DNA of 37,295 nucleotides, from NCBI GenBank assembly GCA_002339165.1, contig DDJS01000138.1, positions 8,666 through 45,960 on the forward strand, written 5' to 3'. Position 1 is the stretch's first letter. Each line of letters opens with the position of its first letter. Shown in pieces: positions 17,123 through 25,249 of this stretch. The translations under genes were made by a program, and so were the position numbers. This stretch comes from Cellvibrionales bacterium UBA2618 (GTDB lineage Bacteria > Pseudomonadota > Gammaproteobacteria > Pseudomonadales > Porticoccaceae). The notes under the pieces are model-generated. The model was not told the origin of the DNA, did no database searches, and saw only the letters and a list, made by a program, of their open reading frames with translations.

Positions 17123-18457
17123 ATGCAAGCCACTTCGACCCTCTCTATTTTGCGCCTAACCTGGCCGACTATTTTAAGCAATATGATCTATATGTTGCTG
17201 GCCTTAGCATGCCTGAAAATCGCCGGTCAAATGGGCGCTGATGCAGTCACCGCGGTCACCACCGGTCAGCGCCTCTACTTTTTTCTACATGCATTTATAA
17301 TGGGATTTTGCAGCGCAACCACAGCCCTTGTCGGTGCTTATTGGGGCGCTGACAACAGATCAATGGCGGCACATTTTGCCAGCCTCTCACTGCTGCTATT
17401 TTTTACCTTGGGATGCCTCATCAGTTCCCTCGCACTGGCCTTTCCGGAAACCCTAGTCGACTTATTTGGACTATCCGGTCAGGCCCGCGCTCAGGCCATC
17501 GAATTTTTTATATGGACCGCGGTATTCGCTCCGGCGATAGTCCTAACGCTAATTTTTAACATGGCGCTAAGAGCTATCGGCGATAGCCTAACACCCCTGT
17601 GTATCGGGGTCGTTAGTTTCTCTATCAGCCTCTCGCTGTGCTTATTTTTTAGCCTTGGTTGGCGCGATTATCCAGCCCTTGGCGTCAAGGGCCTCGCTCT
17701 GGGCTGCGGCATCGGGGCTGCTATCACCGTGATTGCCGTCACCTGCCTGTGGTTGCTCGGCAAACTCAGTCTACCGGTGACAAATCCACTACCCAACATT
17801 CGCGTAAATACCCGCCGGTTATTATCTATTGGCTTTCCAGCGGCCTTTGAGCAAATCGCCTTTCAATCTGGCGTGCTCATATTTCTGGGGTTTTTAACTA
17901 CCTATGGCAACGCGCCTTTCGCCGCCTATGGAATTGGAATTTCGCTGCTCAGCCTGATCATTGTGGTAGCCTTTAGCTTCGCCATCTCGGGCGCTACGCT
18001 GGTCAGCCAACATCTCGGAGCCGGCGATGCCGACGGTGCCTATCAGGCCGGTTGGCGCACCATGCGCACAGCGTTTTATATCATGCTCATCGGGGCCATA
18101 ATTATGCGATGCAGCGCGAGTCCGCTAGCCCATTTCATGATCGCCGACCCACAGGTGGTATACTACGTAATTCAGGTAATTCACATACTCTGCCTTTGTA
18201 TGCCCCTGATGGCGATTGAATTCAGTATCGCTGGTGCCTTGCGCGGCTCAGGCGATACGCGCTATCCGATGCTGGTGACGCTCTTTAGCATCGGCCTTAG
18301 CCGCGTTATTGCGCCGCTCATTTTACTGCAGATGCAACTCGATGTTATTTGGCTTTTTTACACAACGCTGTTGGACTACCTGATTAAATCAAGTCTAATT
18401 ATGGCGCGCTTCCGTAGTAAAAAGTGGTTGCTCAAGTCCTGTAAGCAACCCATTTAG
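17123..18457 (+). CDS. MATE family efflux transporter
   Basis: A 444-residue integral membrane protein with about 12 hydrophobic segments arranged as two six-helix halves. MATE features are the N-terminal LTWPTILSNMIYMLLALA, a GADAVTAVT segment after the first helix, the inter-half pattern LSIGFPAAFEQIAFQSGVLI, and AGALRGSGDTRYPM in the second half. MATE proteins export cationic or organic compounds using Na+ or H+ gradients; the substrate and coupling ion cannot be read. The start lacks a ribosome site and is preceded by the palindrome ATGGTACCAT (17105-17114). The neighbours give no hint of substrate. Confidence 0.9.
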   Translation: MQATSTLSILRLTWPTILSNMIYMLLALACLKIAGQMGADAVTAVTTGQRLYFFLHAFIMGFCSATTALVGAYWGADNRSMAAHFASLSLLLFFTLGCLISSLALAFPETLVDLFGLSGQARAQAIEFFIWTAVFAPAIVLTLIFNMALRAIGDSLTPLCIGVVSFSISLSLCLFFSLGWRDYPALGVKGLALGCGIGAAITVIAVTCLWLLGKLSLPVTNPLPNIRVNTRRLLSIGFPAAFEQIAFQSGVLIFLGFLTTYGNAPFAAYGIGISLLSLIIVVAFSFAISGATLVSQHLGAGDADGAYQAGWRTMRTAFYIMLIGAIIMRCSASPLAHFMIADPQVVYYVIQVIHILCLCMPLMAIEFSIAGALRGSGDTRYPMLVTLFSIGLSRVIAPLILLQMQLDVIWLFYTTLLDYLIKSSLIMARFRSKKWLLKSCKQPI

Positions 18458-18470
18458 ACAGCATTTTTTT

Positions 18471-18512
18471 AGTGGCGCGCGACATGCACTGAACCCAGCG
18501 CGTAGCGCCACT
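18471..18512. repeat. Inverted repeat upstream of the heme A synthase gene
   Basis: AGTGGCGC at 18471-18478 is exactly complementary to GCGCCACT at 18505-18512. Inside it, further GCG/CGC pairing is possible. It occupies most of the 74-base gap before the heme A synthase start, ending about 20 bases before the ATG. The T-run (18464-18470) lies on the wrong side for a plus-strand terminator. It could form a 5'-leader hairpin or an operator. Confidence 0.4.
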
Positions 18513-18531
18513 CACAGAGATAGAAAATCAC

Positions 18532-19623
18532 ATGCTTCAATCGACGCCAGATACGCTCCAGCAACGTTACAATCTCCAGATCGCCTACTGGTTGCTGTTC
18601 TGTGCCGGCGTTATTTTTGCCATGATTCTATTGGGTGGCGTTACCCGACTGACCAACTCGGGACTATCGATGGTTGAGTGGAAACCCATCATGGGCATCA
18701 TTCCACCGCTTTCCGAGGGCGATTGGCAACTGCTGTTTAGCAAGTACCAACAGTTCCCCGAGTATCAAAAAGTTAATCTAGGCATGACCTTGGCTGAATT
18801 CAAGCCGATTTTTATGTACGAGTATTTGCACCGGGTACTCGGGCGAATTATTGGCGTGATTTTTATCGTGCCCTTTGTATATTTCTATCTTGCAAAACGC
18901 ATCCCCGCCGGACTGACGGGAAAGTTGCTAGTGATGCTGATGCTCGGCGCGGGTCAAGGCTTACTCGGGTGGTATATGGTAAAGAGTGGCCTAGTCAATG
19001 ACCCCAGAGTCAGCCAATACCGTTTAACCGCCCACCTCGGCAACGCAGCGCTGATTTACGCGTTCATTTTTTGGATCGCATGTGGGCTGTTGCACCGGCC
19101 CAGCGCCCAGCCGACTTCACTGCGCATTCCGGCAATGCTAATCAGTCTGCTAATCTCGGTCATGATACTCTCTGGAGGATTGGTCGCCGGCACTCGCGCA
19201 GGCTATGCCTACCCAACATTCCCGCTGATGGGAGATCACTTTTTCCCGCCGCAGCTATATACGATGCAACCACTTTGGCTCTCCGCGTTTGAGGACATTA
19301 CCACAATCCAGTTTAACCACCGAATGTTTGCCTACGTCATCGTTACAGCCATCGGCCTGTTTGCCGCCTGCGCGTTGCGCTCAGGCGTGCAAGGGCCGAC
19401 CCGCACTGGTGTTTGGTGCATGCTCGGCTTGATGATTGTTCAGGTCAGCCTCGGCATTAGCACGCTGTTGCTACATATGCCGGTGCCGCTGGCTGCGGCC
19501 CACCAAGTCGGTGCCATCGCCCTACTCAGCGCCTCGTTGTATGTGACGCACTCGTTGCACTGCGCGACCGGTTTGCCCACGCGGCGAGACGACAAGGCGT
19601 TAGACTCGATACCGAGCGCTTAA
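18532..19623 (+). CDS. ctaA: Heme A synthase, CtaA/Cox15 (alphaproteobacterial/mitochondrial type)
   Basis: Inner-membrane enzyme that oxidises the C8 methyl of heme O to give heme A for aa3-type oxidases. The 363-residue protein has about eight membrane helices. The candidate heme-ligand histidines are His100 (EYLHRVLGR), His168 (TAHLGNA), His263 (FNHRMFAY) and His324 (AAAHQVGA). The N-terminal pattern GGVTRLTNSGLSMVEWKP with LAEFKPIFMYEY is that of the alphaproteobacterial/Cox15 subgroup. The paired loop cysteines of Bacillus-type CtaA are missing. It stands alone, without ctaB or cox structural genes, between a MATE gene and lysS. Confidence 0.92.
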   Translation: MLQSTPDTLQQRYNLQIAYWLLFCAGVIFAMILLGGVTRLTNSGLSMVEWKPIMGIIPPLSEGDWQLLFSKYQQFPEYQKVNLGMTLAEFKPIFMYEYLHRVLGRIIGVIFIVPFVYFYLAKRIPAGLTGKLLVMLMLGAGQGLLGWYMVKSGLVNDPRVSQYRLTAHLGNAALIYAFIFWIACGLLHRPSAQPTSLRIPAMLISLLISVMILSGGLVAGTRAGYAYPTFPLMGDHFFPPQLYTMQPLWLSAFEDITTIQFNHRMFAYVIVTAIGLFAACALRSGVQGPTRTGVWCMLGLMIVQVSLGISTLLLHMPVPLAAAHQVGAIALLSASLYVTHSLHCATGLPTRRDDKALDSIPSA

Positions 19624-19663
19624 TAAGCTGCGGTGCTCGCATAGCGACGCTCGGTGCAGAAGG

Positions 19664-21166
19664 TTAATGCTCGGGCCGAAGGTGGGGGAACAGCAACACA
19701 TCGCGAATCGACGGCGAGTCGGTCAGTAACATCACCAGACGATCAATGCCGATACCCTCTCCCGCTGTTGGCGGCAAGCCGTACTCTAGGGCGCGGATAT
19801 AGTCGTCGTCGAAGTGCATTGCCTCTGCGTCGCCGGCATCCTTTTCGGCTACCTGCTGCCGAAAGCGCAACGCCTGATCCTCAGCGTCATTTAACTCGGA
19901 AAAACCATTGGCGATTTCACGACCGCCGACAAAGAATTCAAAGCGATCGGTAACGCTGGGGTCATCGTCGTTGCGTCTCGCCAGCGGCGAGACCTCGGTG
20001 GGGTAGCGGGTAATAAACGTCGGCTGCTCAAGTCGATGCTCGACGGTTTTTTCAAAAATTTCGATCTGCACCTTACCCAACCCCCAGATATCTTTTAGGG
20101 GAATCTGCAAATTACTGGCGATAGAGCGCGCGCCAGCCTCGCTGGCAAGTTGTTCGGCGTCGATCTCGGGGTTGTAGTGCAAGATTGAATCAAATACCGA
20201 TAGCCGGAAAAAGGGATTGGCAAAATCATACTCGACCTGCCCAATGACGACGCCATCAGCATCTCGCTGACTGTTTATAACCCGCGTCGACCCCAGCACC
20301 TCGGCGGTTAACCGGCGCAGCATATCCTCGGTCAAATCCATCAGGTCGCCGAAGTCTGCATAGGCTTGATAGAACTCCAACATGGTGAATTCGGGGTTGT
20401 GGCGAGTCGATAATCCCTCATTGCGAAAATTTCGGTTGATCTCATAGACCCGTTCAAAGCCTCCCACGACTAGGCGTTTTAAGTAGAGCTCCGGCGCTAT
20501 CCTAAGATACATGTCGATGTCCAGCGCGTTGTGGTGGGTGATGAACGGACGCGCCACAGCACCTCCTGGAATCACCTGAAGCATCGGGGTTTCAACTTCC
20601 AAATAATCCGCATGGTTGAGGTAGCGGCGAATAAAGTCGACCACTTTAGAGCGCGTTCGAAAGGTGTTGCGCACCTCTGGATTGACGATCAGATCGACAT
20701 AACGCTGGCGATAGCGAAGTTCCTGGTCGGCCAATCCATGGAATTTATCCGGTAACGGGCGCAGCGCCTTGGTCAGAAGTCGATATTCGTCCATTTGTAC
20801 AAACAGATCGCCCTTGCCCGACCTTTGCAAAGAACCGCTGATACCGACGATATCACCCAGATCGAGCGCTTTGGCAAAGGGTCGCGCAGCCTTGGTCACG
20901 TAGAGCTGGATTTGACCACTGCCGTCTTGCATAACGATAAAGGCGCCGCGATTACGAATCACTCTACCGGCAATACTAACTTTTTCATCGAGCGCCTCGA
21001 GCTGCGGTTTATCATAGCTTGAAAACTTAGACTGCAACGCAGCAGCGTTGTTCGCCGGCCTAAAATCGTTGGGGAAAGCATTGCCTTTTTTATCTCGCAG
21101 CGCATCAAGCTTGGCGCGGCGTTCGGCAATCAGTCGGTTTTCGTCTTGGTGATCAGTCATAGTCAT
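19664..21166 (-). CDS. lysS: Lysyl-tRNA synthetase, class II
   Basis: Charges tRNA-Lys. The 500-residue product has the N-terminal OB anticodon-binding domain (KVSIAGRVIRNRGAFIVMQD). The class II core follows: motif 1 near ADYLEVETPMLQVIPGG, motif 2 in FRNEGLSTRHNPEFTMLEFY, and motif 3 in GEGIGIDRLVMLLTDSP. Two ATG codons (21166 and 21160) could start it. It follows prfB by 45 bases on the same strand, the classical prfB-lysS pair. It converges on the heme A synthase gene with a 40-base gap in which no clear terminator is visible. Confidence 0.98.
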   Translation of the reverse strand: MTMTDHQDENRLIAERRAKLDALRDKKGNAFPNDFRPANNAAALQSKFSSYDKPQLEALDEKVSIAGRVIRNRGAFIVMQDGSGQIQLYVTKAARPFAKALDLGDIVGISGSLQRSGKGDLFVQMDEYRLLTKALRPLPDKFHGLADQELRYRQRYVDLIVNPEVRNTFRTRSKVVDFIRRYLNHADYLEVETPMLQVIPGGAVARPFITHHNALDIDMYLRIAPELYLKRLVVGGFERVYEINRNFRNEGLSTRHNPEFTMLEFYQAYADFGDLMDLTEDMLRRLTAEVLGSTRVINSQRDADGVVIGQVEYDFANPFFRLSVFDSILHYNPEIDAEQLASEAGARSIASNLQIPLKDIWGLGKVQIEIFEKTVEHRLEQPTFITRYPTEVSPLARRNDDDPSVTDRFEFFVGGREIANGFSELNDAEDQALRFRQQVAEKDAGDAEAMHFDDDYIRALEYGLPPTAGEGIGIDRLVMLLTDSPSIRDVLLFPHLRPEH

Positions 21167-21211
21167 TGAGTATCTGTAATGTGGTTTAAATTTGCATACC
21201 CTGCCGGTAAT

Positions 21212-22307
21212 TCAAAGCCCCGCCTTGAGCGAGGCGACGATAAAGGGATCTAGCTTACCGTCCAGCACCGCCTGAGTATTGCGTGTCTCGATGCTCGTGC
21301 GCAAGTCTTTAATCCGTGCGTCGTCGAGCACGTAGGAGCGGATCTGACTGCCCCAACCAATATCCGACTTGTTGTCCTCAGTCGCTTGAGCCGCCATTTG
21401 GCGTTTTTGTAGTTCACTCTCGTACAAGCGAGCTCGCAGCATCTGCCAGCATTTGTCGCGGTTTTGATGCTGCGATCGTTGGCTTTGACACTGCACCACG
21501 ATACCGCTGGGTTCATGGGTCAAGCGCACCGCCGAATCAGTTTTATTGATGTGTTGACCGCCGGCACCCGACGCGCGGTAGGTATCGGTGCGCACGTCTG
21601 CGAGGTTGATATCAATGTCGATGTCATCATCTATCTCTGGCGATACAAACACCGCGGCAAACGATGTATGCCGCCGGTTGCCCGAGTCAAATGGCGATTT
21701 CCGCACCAATCGATGCACGCCAATTTCGGTGCGTAGCCAACCAAAAGCGTGATCGCCTGTGACCTGAACGGTGGCACTTTTAATACCTGCCACATCACCG
21801 GCCGAGCATTCGATCAAATCTGCCTTAAAACCCTTGTCATCGGCCCAGCGAAGGTACATGCGCAGCATCATTTCCGCCCAGTCCTGAGCCTCGGTGCCAC
21901 CTGATCCCGATTGGATGTCTAAAAAAGCATTATTAGCATCCATTGGGCCCGAAAACATCCGTCTAAATTCGAGCTTGGCCAACTCTTCATCCAACCCGGC
22001 AATTTCAATCTCGACCTCGGCAACGGTATCGCTGTCCGCCTCCTCGACCGCCATTTCGAGTAACTCGCGGGTATCGGCAACGCCCTGATCGAGATGTTCG
22101 ATGGTTTTAACGACCAACTCCAACGACGCCCGCTCTCTGCCCAGCGCCTGCGCTCTATCGGCATCATTCCAAACATTGGGCTCAGCCAAATCGAGCTCTA
22201 CCTCGGCCAGGCGATCCTTGCGATTGGCATAGTCAAAGATACCCCCGAAGCAAATCGGTGCGCGTCTGCAGCCCCTCTAGGGCGGTAAAAATTGCATTCA
22301 CTTCCAT
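21212..22307 (-). CDS. prfB: Peptide chain release factor 2, made by programmed +1 frameshift
   Basis: Releases the nascent chain at UGA and UAA codons. Translation starts at the ATG at 22307 (AGGATTGAGC upstream) and reads 24 codons ending RTDLLRGYL. It meets an in-frame TGA at 22235-22233, shifts +1, and continues from 22234 with DYANRKDRLAEVE. The total is about 364 residues, against 365 in E. coli. The peptidyl-hydrolysis motif is GAGGQHINKTDSAVRL and the stop-codon-reading tripeptide SPF is in RKSPFDSGNRR. Reading only the downstream frame would omit the N terminus. It forms a pair with lysS. Confidence 0.97.
22232..22247 (-). promoter_or_regulatory. prfB programmed +1 frameshift site
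   Basis: On the minus strand the sequence CGGGGGTATCTTTGAC holds the internal Shine-Dalgarno-like GGGGG, the slippery CTT codon and the in-frame TGA followed by C. The arrangement is essentially that of E. coli prfB. When RF2 is scarce the ribosome pauses at UGA and slips from CUU to UUU, so RF2 autoregulates its own synthesis. Confidence 0.97.
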
Positions 22308-22448
22308 GCTCAATCCTGTGTTCTGACATGCATTCGGGCGCCATGGTACCGCAGCCATGCGACGACACCAAGAAAAAACCTACCCGGTTGAAAAAGTCAT
22401 AAAACAGGCGCAATATGGCTTTGAACTTGGCCTTAAGAGAGCGTTCCA

Positions 22449-23537
22449 ATGCGACTAATGATCTGCTTAGCGGTCGCCGCATCATTTCTTTACCTCGGTT
22501 TTTGGCCGGTCCCAATCGAACCCACTTACTGGCAAGCGCCCAGCGACCAAGGCTACGTTGGCGACTTCAGCGGCAATACTCAATTACAGTCCGCGGAGTT
22601 TGTCCAATTGGACAACACCGACGGCCCAGAGGCGCTGGCCCGCGGCCCCGAAGGTGACATTTACATATCCTCCGCCCAGGGTTGGGTGCTCCGATACAAC
22701 CCGCTTACCCGCGCCACTACCCGCTGGGTGAACACCGATGGTAGGCCACTGGGCATGGCGTTTGATGCTGACCAAAATCTACTGGTTGCGGACGCCTACC
22801 GCGGTCTTCTCAGTATCGCGCCATCGGGTAGCGTGTCCGTTCTGACCGATTCGGTCGAAGGATCGCCGATCGCCTATGCGGACGATGTCGATGTAGCCGC
22901 GGATGGCAAGATCTATTTTAGCGACGCCTCGACCAAGTTCGGCGCCCGAGCTCATGGCGGCACCTACGCTGCCAGTTTACTCGATACCATGGAACATGGC
23001 GGTCACGGCAGAGTGCTGGTATACGACCCCGCCGACCGCTCGACGGAGGTACTCCTAGACGGCTTAAATTTTGCCAACGGGATCGCCATGGACGCCGACA
23101 GTCGCTTCCTGTTAGTTGCGGAAACCGGTCACTACAGAATCAAAAAATACTGGCTCAGCGGCGCCGACCAGGGAACTACCGACATCCTCATCGATAACCT
23201 GCCGGGCTTTCCCGACAATATTGTTCGCGCCCCCAATGGACGTTTTTGGATTGGCTTGGTTGCACCACGTGACCGGCTGCTCGACGGCATATCGACCCAA
23301 CCCTGGTTACGCAAACTAGTGCAGCGCCTACCATCCATCCTGCATCCAGCCATCGTGCCCTTCGGACACGTCTTTTCAATCGATGGCGATGGCAACAATA
23401 TCCGCTCACTGCAAGATCCCACCGGCGGCTATCACAGCGTCACTGGCGCGCTTGAAACCGAGCAGTGGCTTTACATTAGCAGCCTCTTCGAGGATAGGCT
23501 CGCGCGTCTGAGCCGCACACCGCTAAATCTCCAATGA
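22449..23537 (+). CDS. SMP-30/strictosidine-synthase-like beta-propeller, membrane-anchored or secreted
   Basis: A 362-residue protein with an N-terminal hydrophobic segment (about 3-20), acting as signal peptide or anchor. Propeller blades of the SMP-30/Str_synth superfamily follow. Repeats of the blade pattern are visible: GPEGDIYISSAQGWVLRYNP, GMAFDADQNLLVADAYRGL, DVAADGKIYFSDASTKF, and NGIAMDADSRFLLVAETGHY. It resembles APMAP-type lactonase/arylesterase-like proteins; the reaction cannot be read. The start has a weak AAGAGAG upstream. A TTGAAA with a 17-base spacer and CAATAT in the 141-base gap from prfB may be its promoter. selO follows after 97 bases. Confidence 0.85.
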   Translation: MRLMICLAVAASFLYLGFWPVPIEPTYWQAPSDQGYVGDFSGNTQLQSAEFVQLDNTDGPEALARGPEGDIYISSAQGWVLRYNPLTRATTRWVNTDGRPLGMAFDADQNLLVADAYRGLLSIAPSGSVSVLTDSVEGSPIAYADDVDVAADGKIYFSDASTKFGARAHGGTYAASLLDTMEHGGHGRVLVYDPADRSTEVLLDGLNFANGIAMDADSRFLLVAETGHYRIKKYWLSGADQGTTDILIDNLPGFPDNIVRAPNGRFWIGLVAPRDRLLDGISTQPWLRKLVQRLPSILHPAIVPFGHVFSIDGDGNNIRSLQDPTGGYHSVTGALETEQWLYISSLFEDRLARLSRTPLNLQ

Positions 23538-23634
23538 GCGGCTCGTGCAAATCGATAGTTATCGCGACCACCGCTCAGCGCGACGCTGATCAAAGGCGTA
23601 TAATGCCCACCACAGACAGATCCTCGGAACCATT

Positions 23635-25101
23635 ATGCATGCAATTCATAGCCGGCTGAGACAGCATTTTTTGGACGCCTTCAGCGGCGCCGAACACGAG
23701 CATTTCAGCCACGTTCAACCGCAGCCAATCCAACAGCCGACGGCGGTGTTTGAAAACCGTGAACTGGCTATGGAAATGGGTTTTGAGCAATCGTTGCTCG
23801 ACGACCCTGCGAGTCTCGCACTTCTCAGTGGCAATGCCATCCCCAACAATATCCAACCGATCGCATTGGTCTATGCCGGGCACCAATTTGGCGTCTGGGC
23901 TGGACAACTTGGAGATGGTCGCGCCATGACTCTCGGTGAGATCGAGGTCGCGGGTGAACTCTGGGACCTGCAGTTAAAAGGTGCTGGAACGACGCCTTAT
24001 TCGCGCTTTGGCGACGGCCGCGCGGTTTTGCGCTCGAGCATCCGCGAGTATTTATGCTCAGAAGCCATGCACGCGCTGGGTATCGACACAACTCGAGCGC
24101 TGTGCTTAATCGACAGCAGCACCCCGGTCTACCGCGAATCGGTCGAGAGCGCCGCCGTTGTATGTCGAGTCGCCCGCAGCCATATCCGCTTTGGCTCGTT
24201 TGAACACCATCACTATCGGGGCCAGACTGGCGCGCTAAAAGCACTGGCCGATTACGTGCTCGAACGGCATTTTCCAACCACCAAAGGGGATTTAGAGGGA
24301 TACCGGCAACTGTTTGAGAACGCGGTCATAAAGACCGCACAAACGATCGCCAAATGGCAAGCCATTGGATTTTCCCACGGCGTTATGAACACCGATAATA
24401 TGTCCATCCTCGGCGATACGATTGACTACGGCCCCTTTGGTTTCATGGACAGCTACGACCCCAATTTTATCTGCAACCACTCCGACAACCGCGGCCGCTA
24501 CGCATTTAAAAACCAACCCTCCATCGGTCTTTGGAATTTGAATGCCCTGGCCACCGCGCTAAGTTCGCTGCTGCCCTCTGAGCATTTAATAGCCGCACTG
24601 GAACGCTATGAAACAGAGTATCAAGCCAGCTTTTCACGCGCTATGGCGAGCAAACTCGGCCTCGCCCAAATCGAACACGGCGATCGAGTGATGATCGACA
24701 ATCTATTGGCGATACTGGCGTCTAACCGAGTCGATTACTGCAATTTTTTTCGCGCGCTCTGTCACTATCGGGTGGATCGAGACAATCGAGTAATCGGTGA
24801 TCTTTTTATACAGCGCAGCGACTTTGATCACTGGTCTCGAGGTTACAACGAAAGACTCCGCAACGAAGGGCTGGATGAGGAACTGCGCGATTGCAACATG
24901 CGCGCGGTGAACCCCAAGTACATTTTGCGTAACTATATGGCGCAAGAGGCCATCGATGCCGCGCAGCAGGGCGACTATGACCTTACTCGACAACTTTTGA
25001 TCATCCTGCAGACACCTTTCGACGAACATCCAGAATTCGAGCGCTATGCGGGATCACCGCCGGACTGGGCAGCGACGCTATCGGTCAGTTGCTCCTCCTG
25101 A
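23635..25101 (+). CDS. selO: Protein adenylyltransferase SelO (YdiU/UPF0061)
   Basis: Kinase-fold enzyme that transfers AMP, not phosphate, to Ser/Thr/Tyr of target proteins and is linked to redox stress. The 488-residue product has the nucleotide-loop motifs GVWAGQLGDGRA and YSRFGDGRAVLRSSIREYL. The catalytic segments are HGVMNTDNMSILG (Asp254) and DYGPFGFMD (Asp264). Cys280 in FICNHSD and Cys486 in the C-terminal SCSS correspond to the E. coli disulfide pair thought to gate activity; a selenocysteine is not used. Length is normal (478 in E. coli). It is followed by the degenerate histidine kinase 148 bases downstream. Confidence 0.95.
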   Translation: MHAIHSRLRQHFLDAFSGAEHEHFSHVQPQPIQQPTAVFENRELAMEMGFEQSLLDDPASLALLSGNAIPNNIQPIALVYAGHQFGVWAGQLGDGRAMTLGEIEVAGELWDLQLKGAGTTPYSRFGDGRAVLRSSIREYLCSEAMHALGIDTTRALCLIDSSTPVYRESVESAAVVCRVARSHIRFGSFEHHHYRGQTGALKALADYVLERHFPTTKGDLEGYRQLFENAVIKTAQTIAKWQAIGFSHGVMNTDNMSILGDTIDYGPFGFMDSYDPNFICNHSDNRGRYAFKNQPSIGLWNLNALATALSSLLPSEHLIAALERYETEYQASFSRAMASKLGLAQIEHGDRVMIDNLLAILASNRVDYCNFFRALCHYRVDRDNRVIGDLFIQRSDFDHWSRGYNERLRNEGLDEELRDCNMRAVNPKYILRNYMAQEAIDAAQQGDYDLTRQLLIILQTPFDEHPEFERYAGSPPDWAATLSVSCSS

Positions 25102-25249
25102 GCCACTGTAACCGACTGGCGGAGGGTCGGCGCGGCAACAGTAAAAAATTCTCGCCAAACCACCTCCCGAGTCGCTACAATCAAAGGCGTAGGATAGGCA
25201 GCGATAAGTTGTCGAGGATTGCCCACCGACCGAGGCCTCCGGGTTATTG

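Noticed and set aside
18426..18470. Terminator at the end of the MATE gene (GGTTGCT/AGCAACC stem, later T7)
   Set aside because: The T-run lies 13 bases beyond the stem instead of following it, and the stem is within the coding end, so it does not fit an intrinsic terminator.
22198..22515. Separate 105-codon minus-strand gene upstream of prfB
   Set aside because: It is a third frame across the prfB start and leader; the real coding here is the 24-codon zero frame of prfB before the frameshift.
25102..25249. Terminator or small gene between selO and the pseudokinase
   Set aside because: A CCGAC/GTCGG stem exists but has no following T-run; minus-strand frames across the gap have no supporting features.
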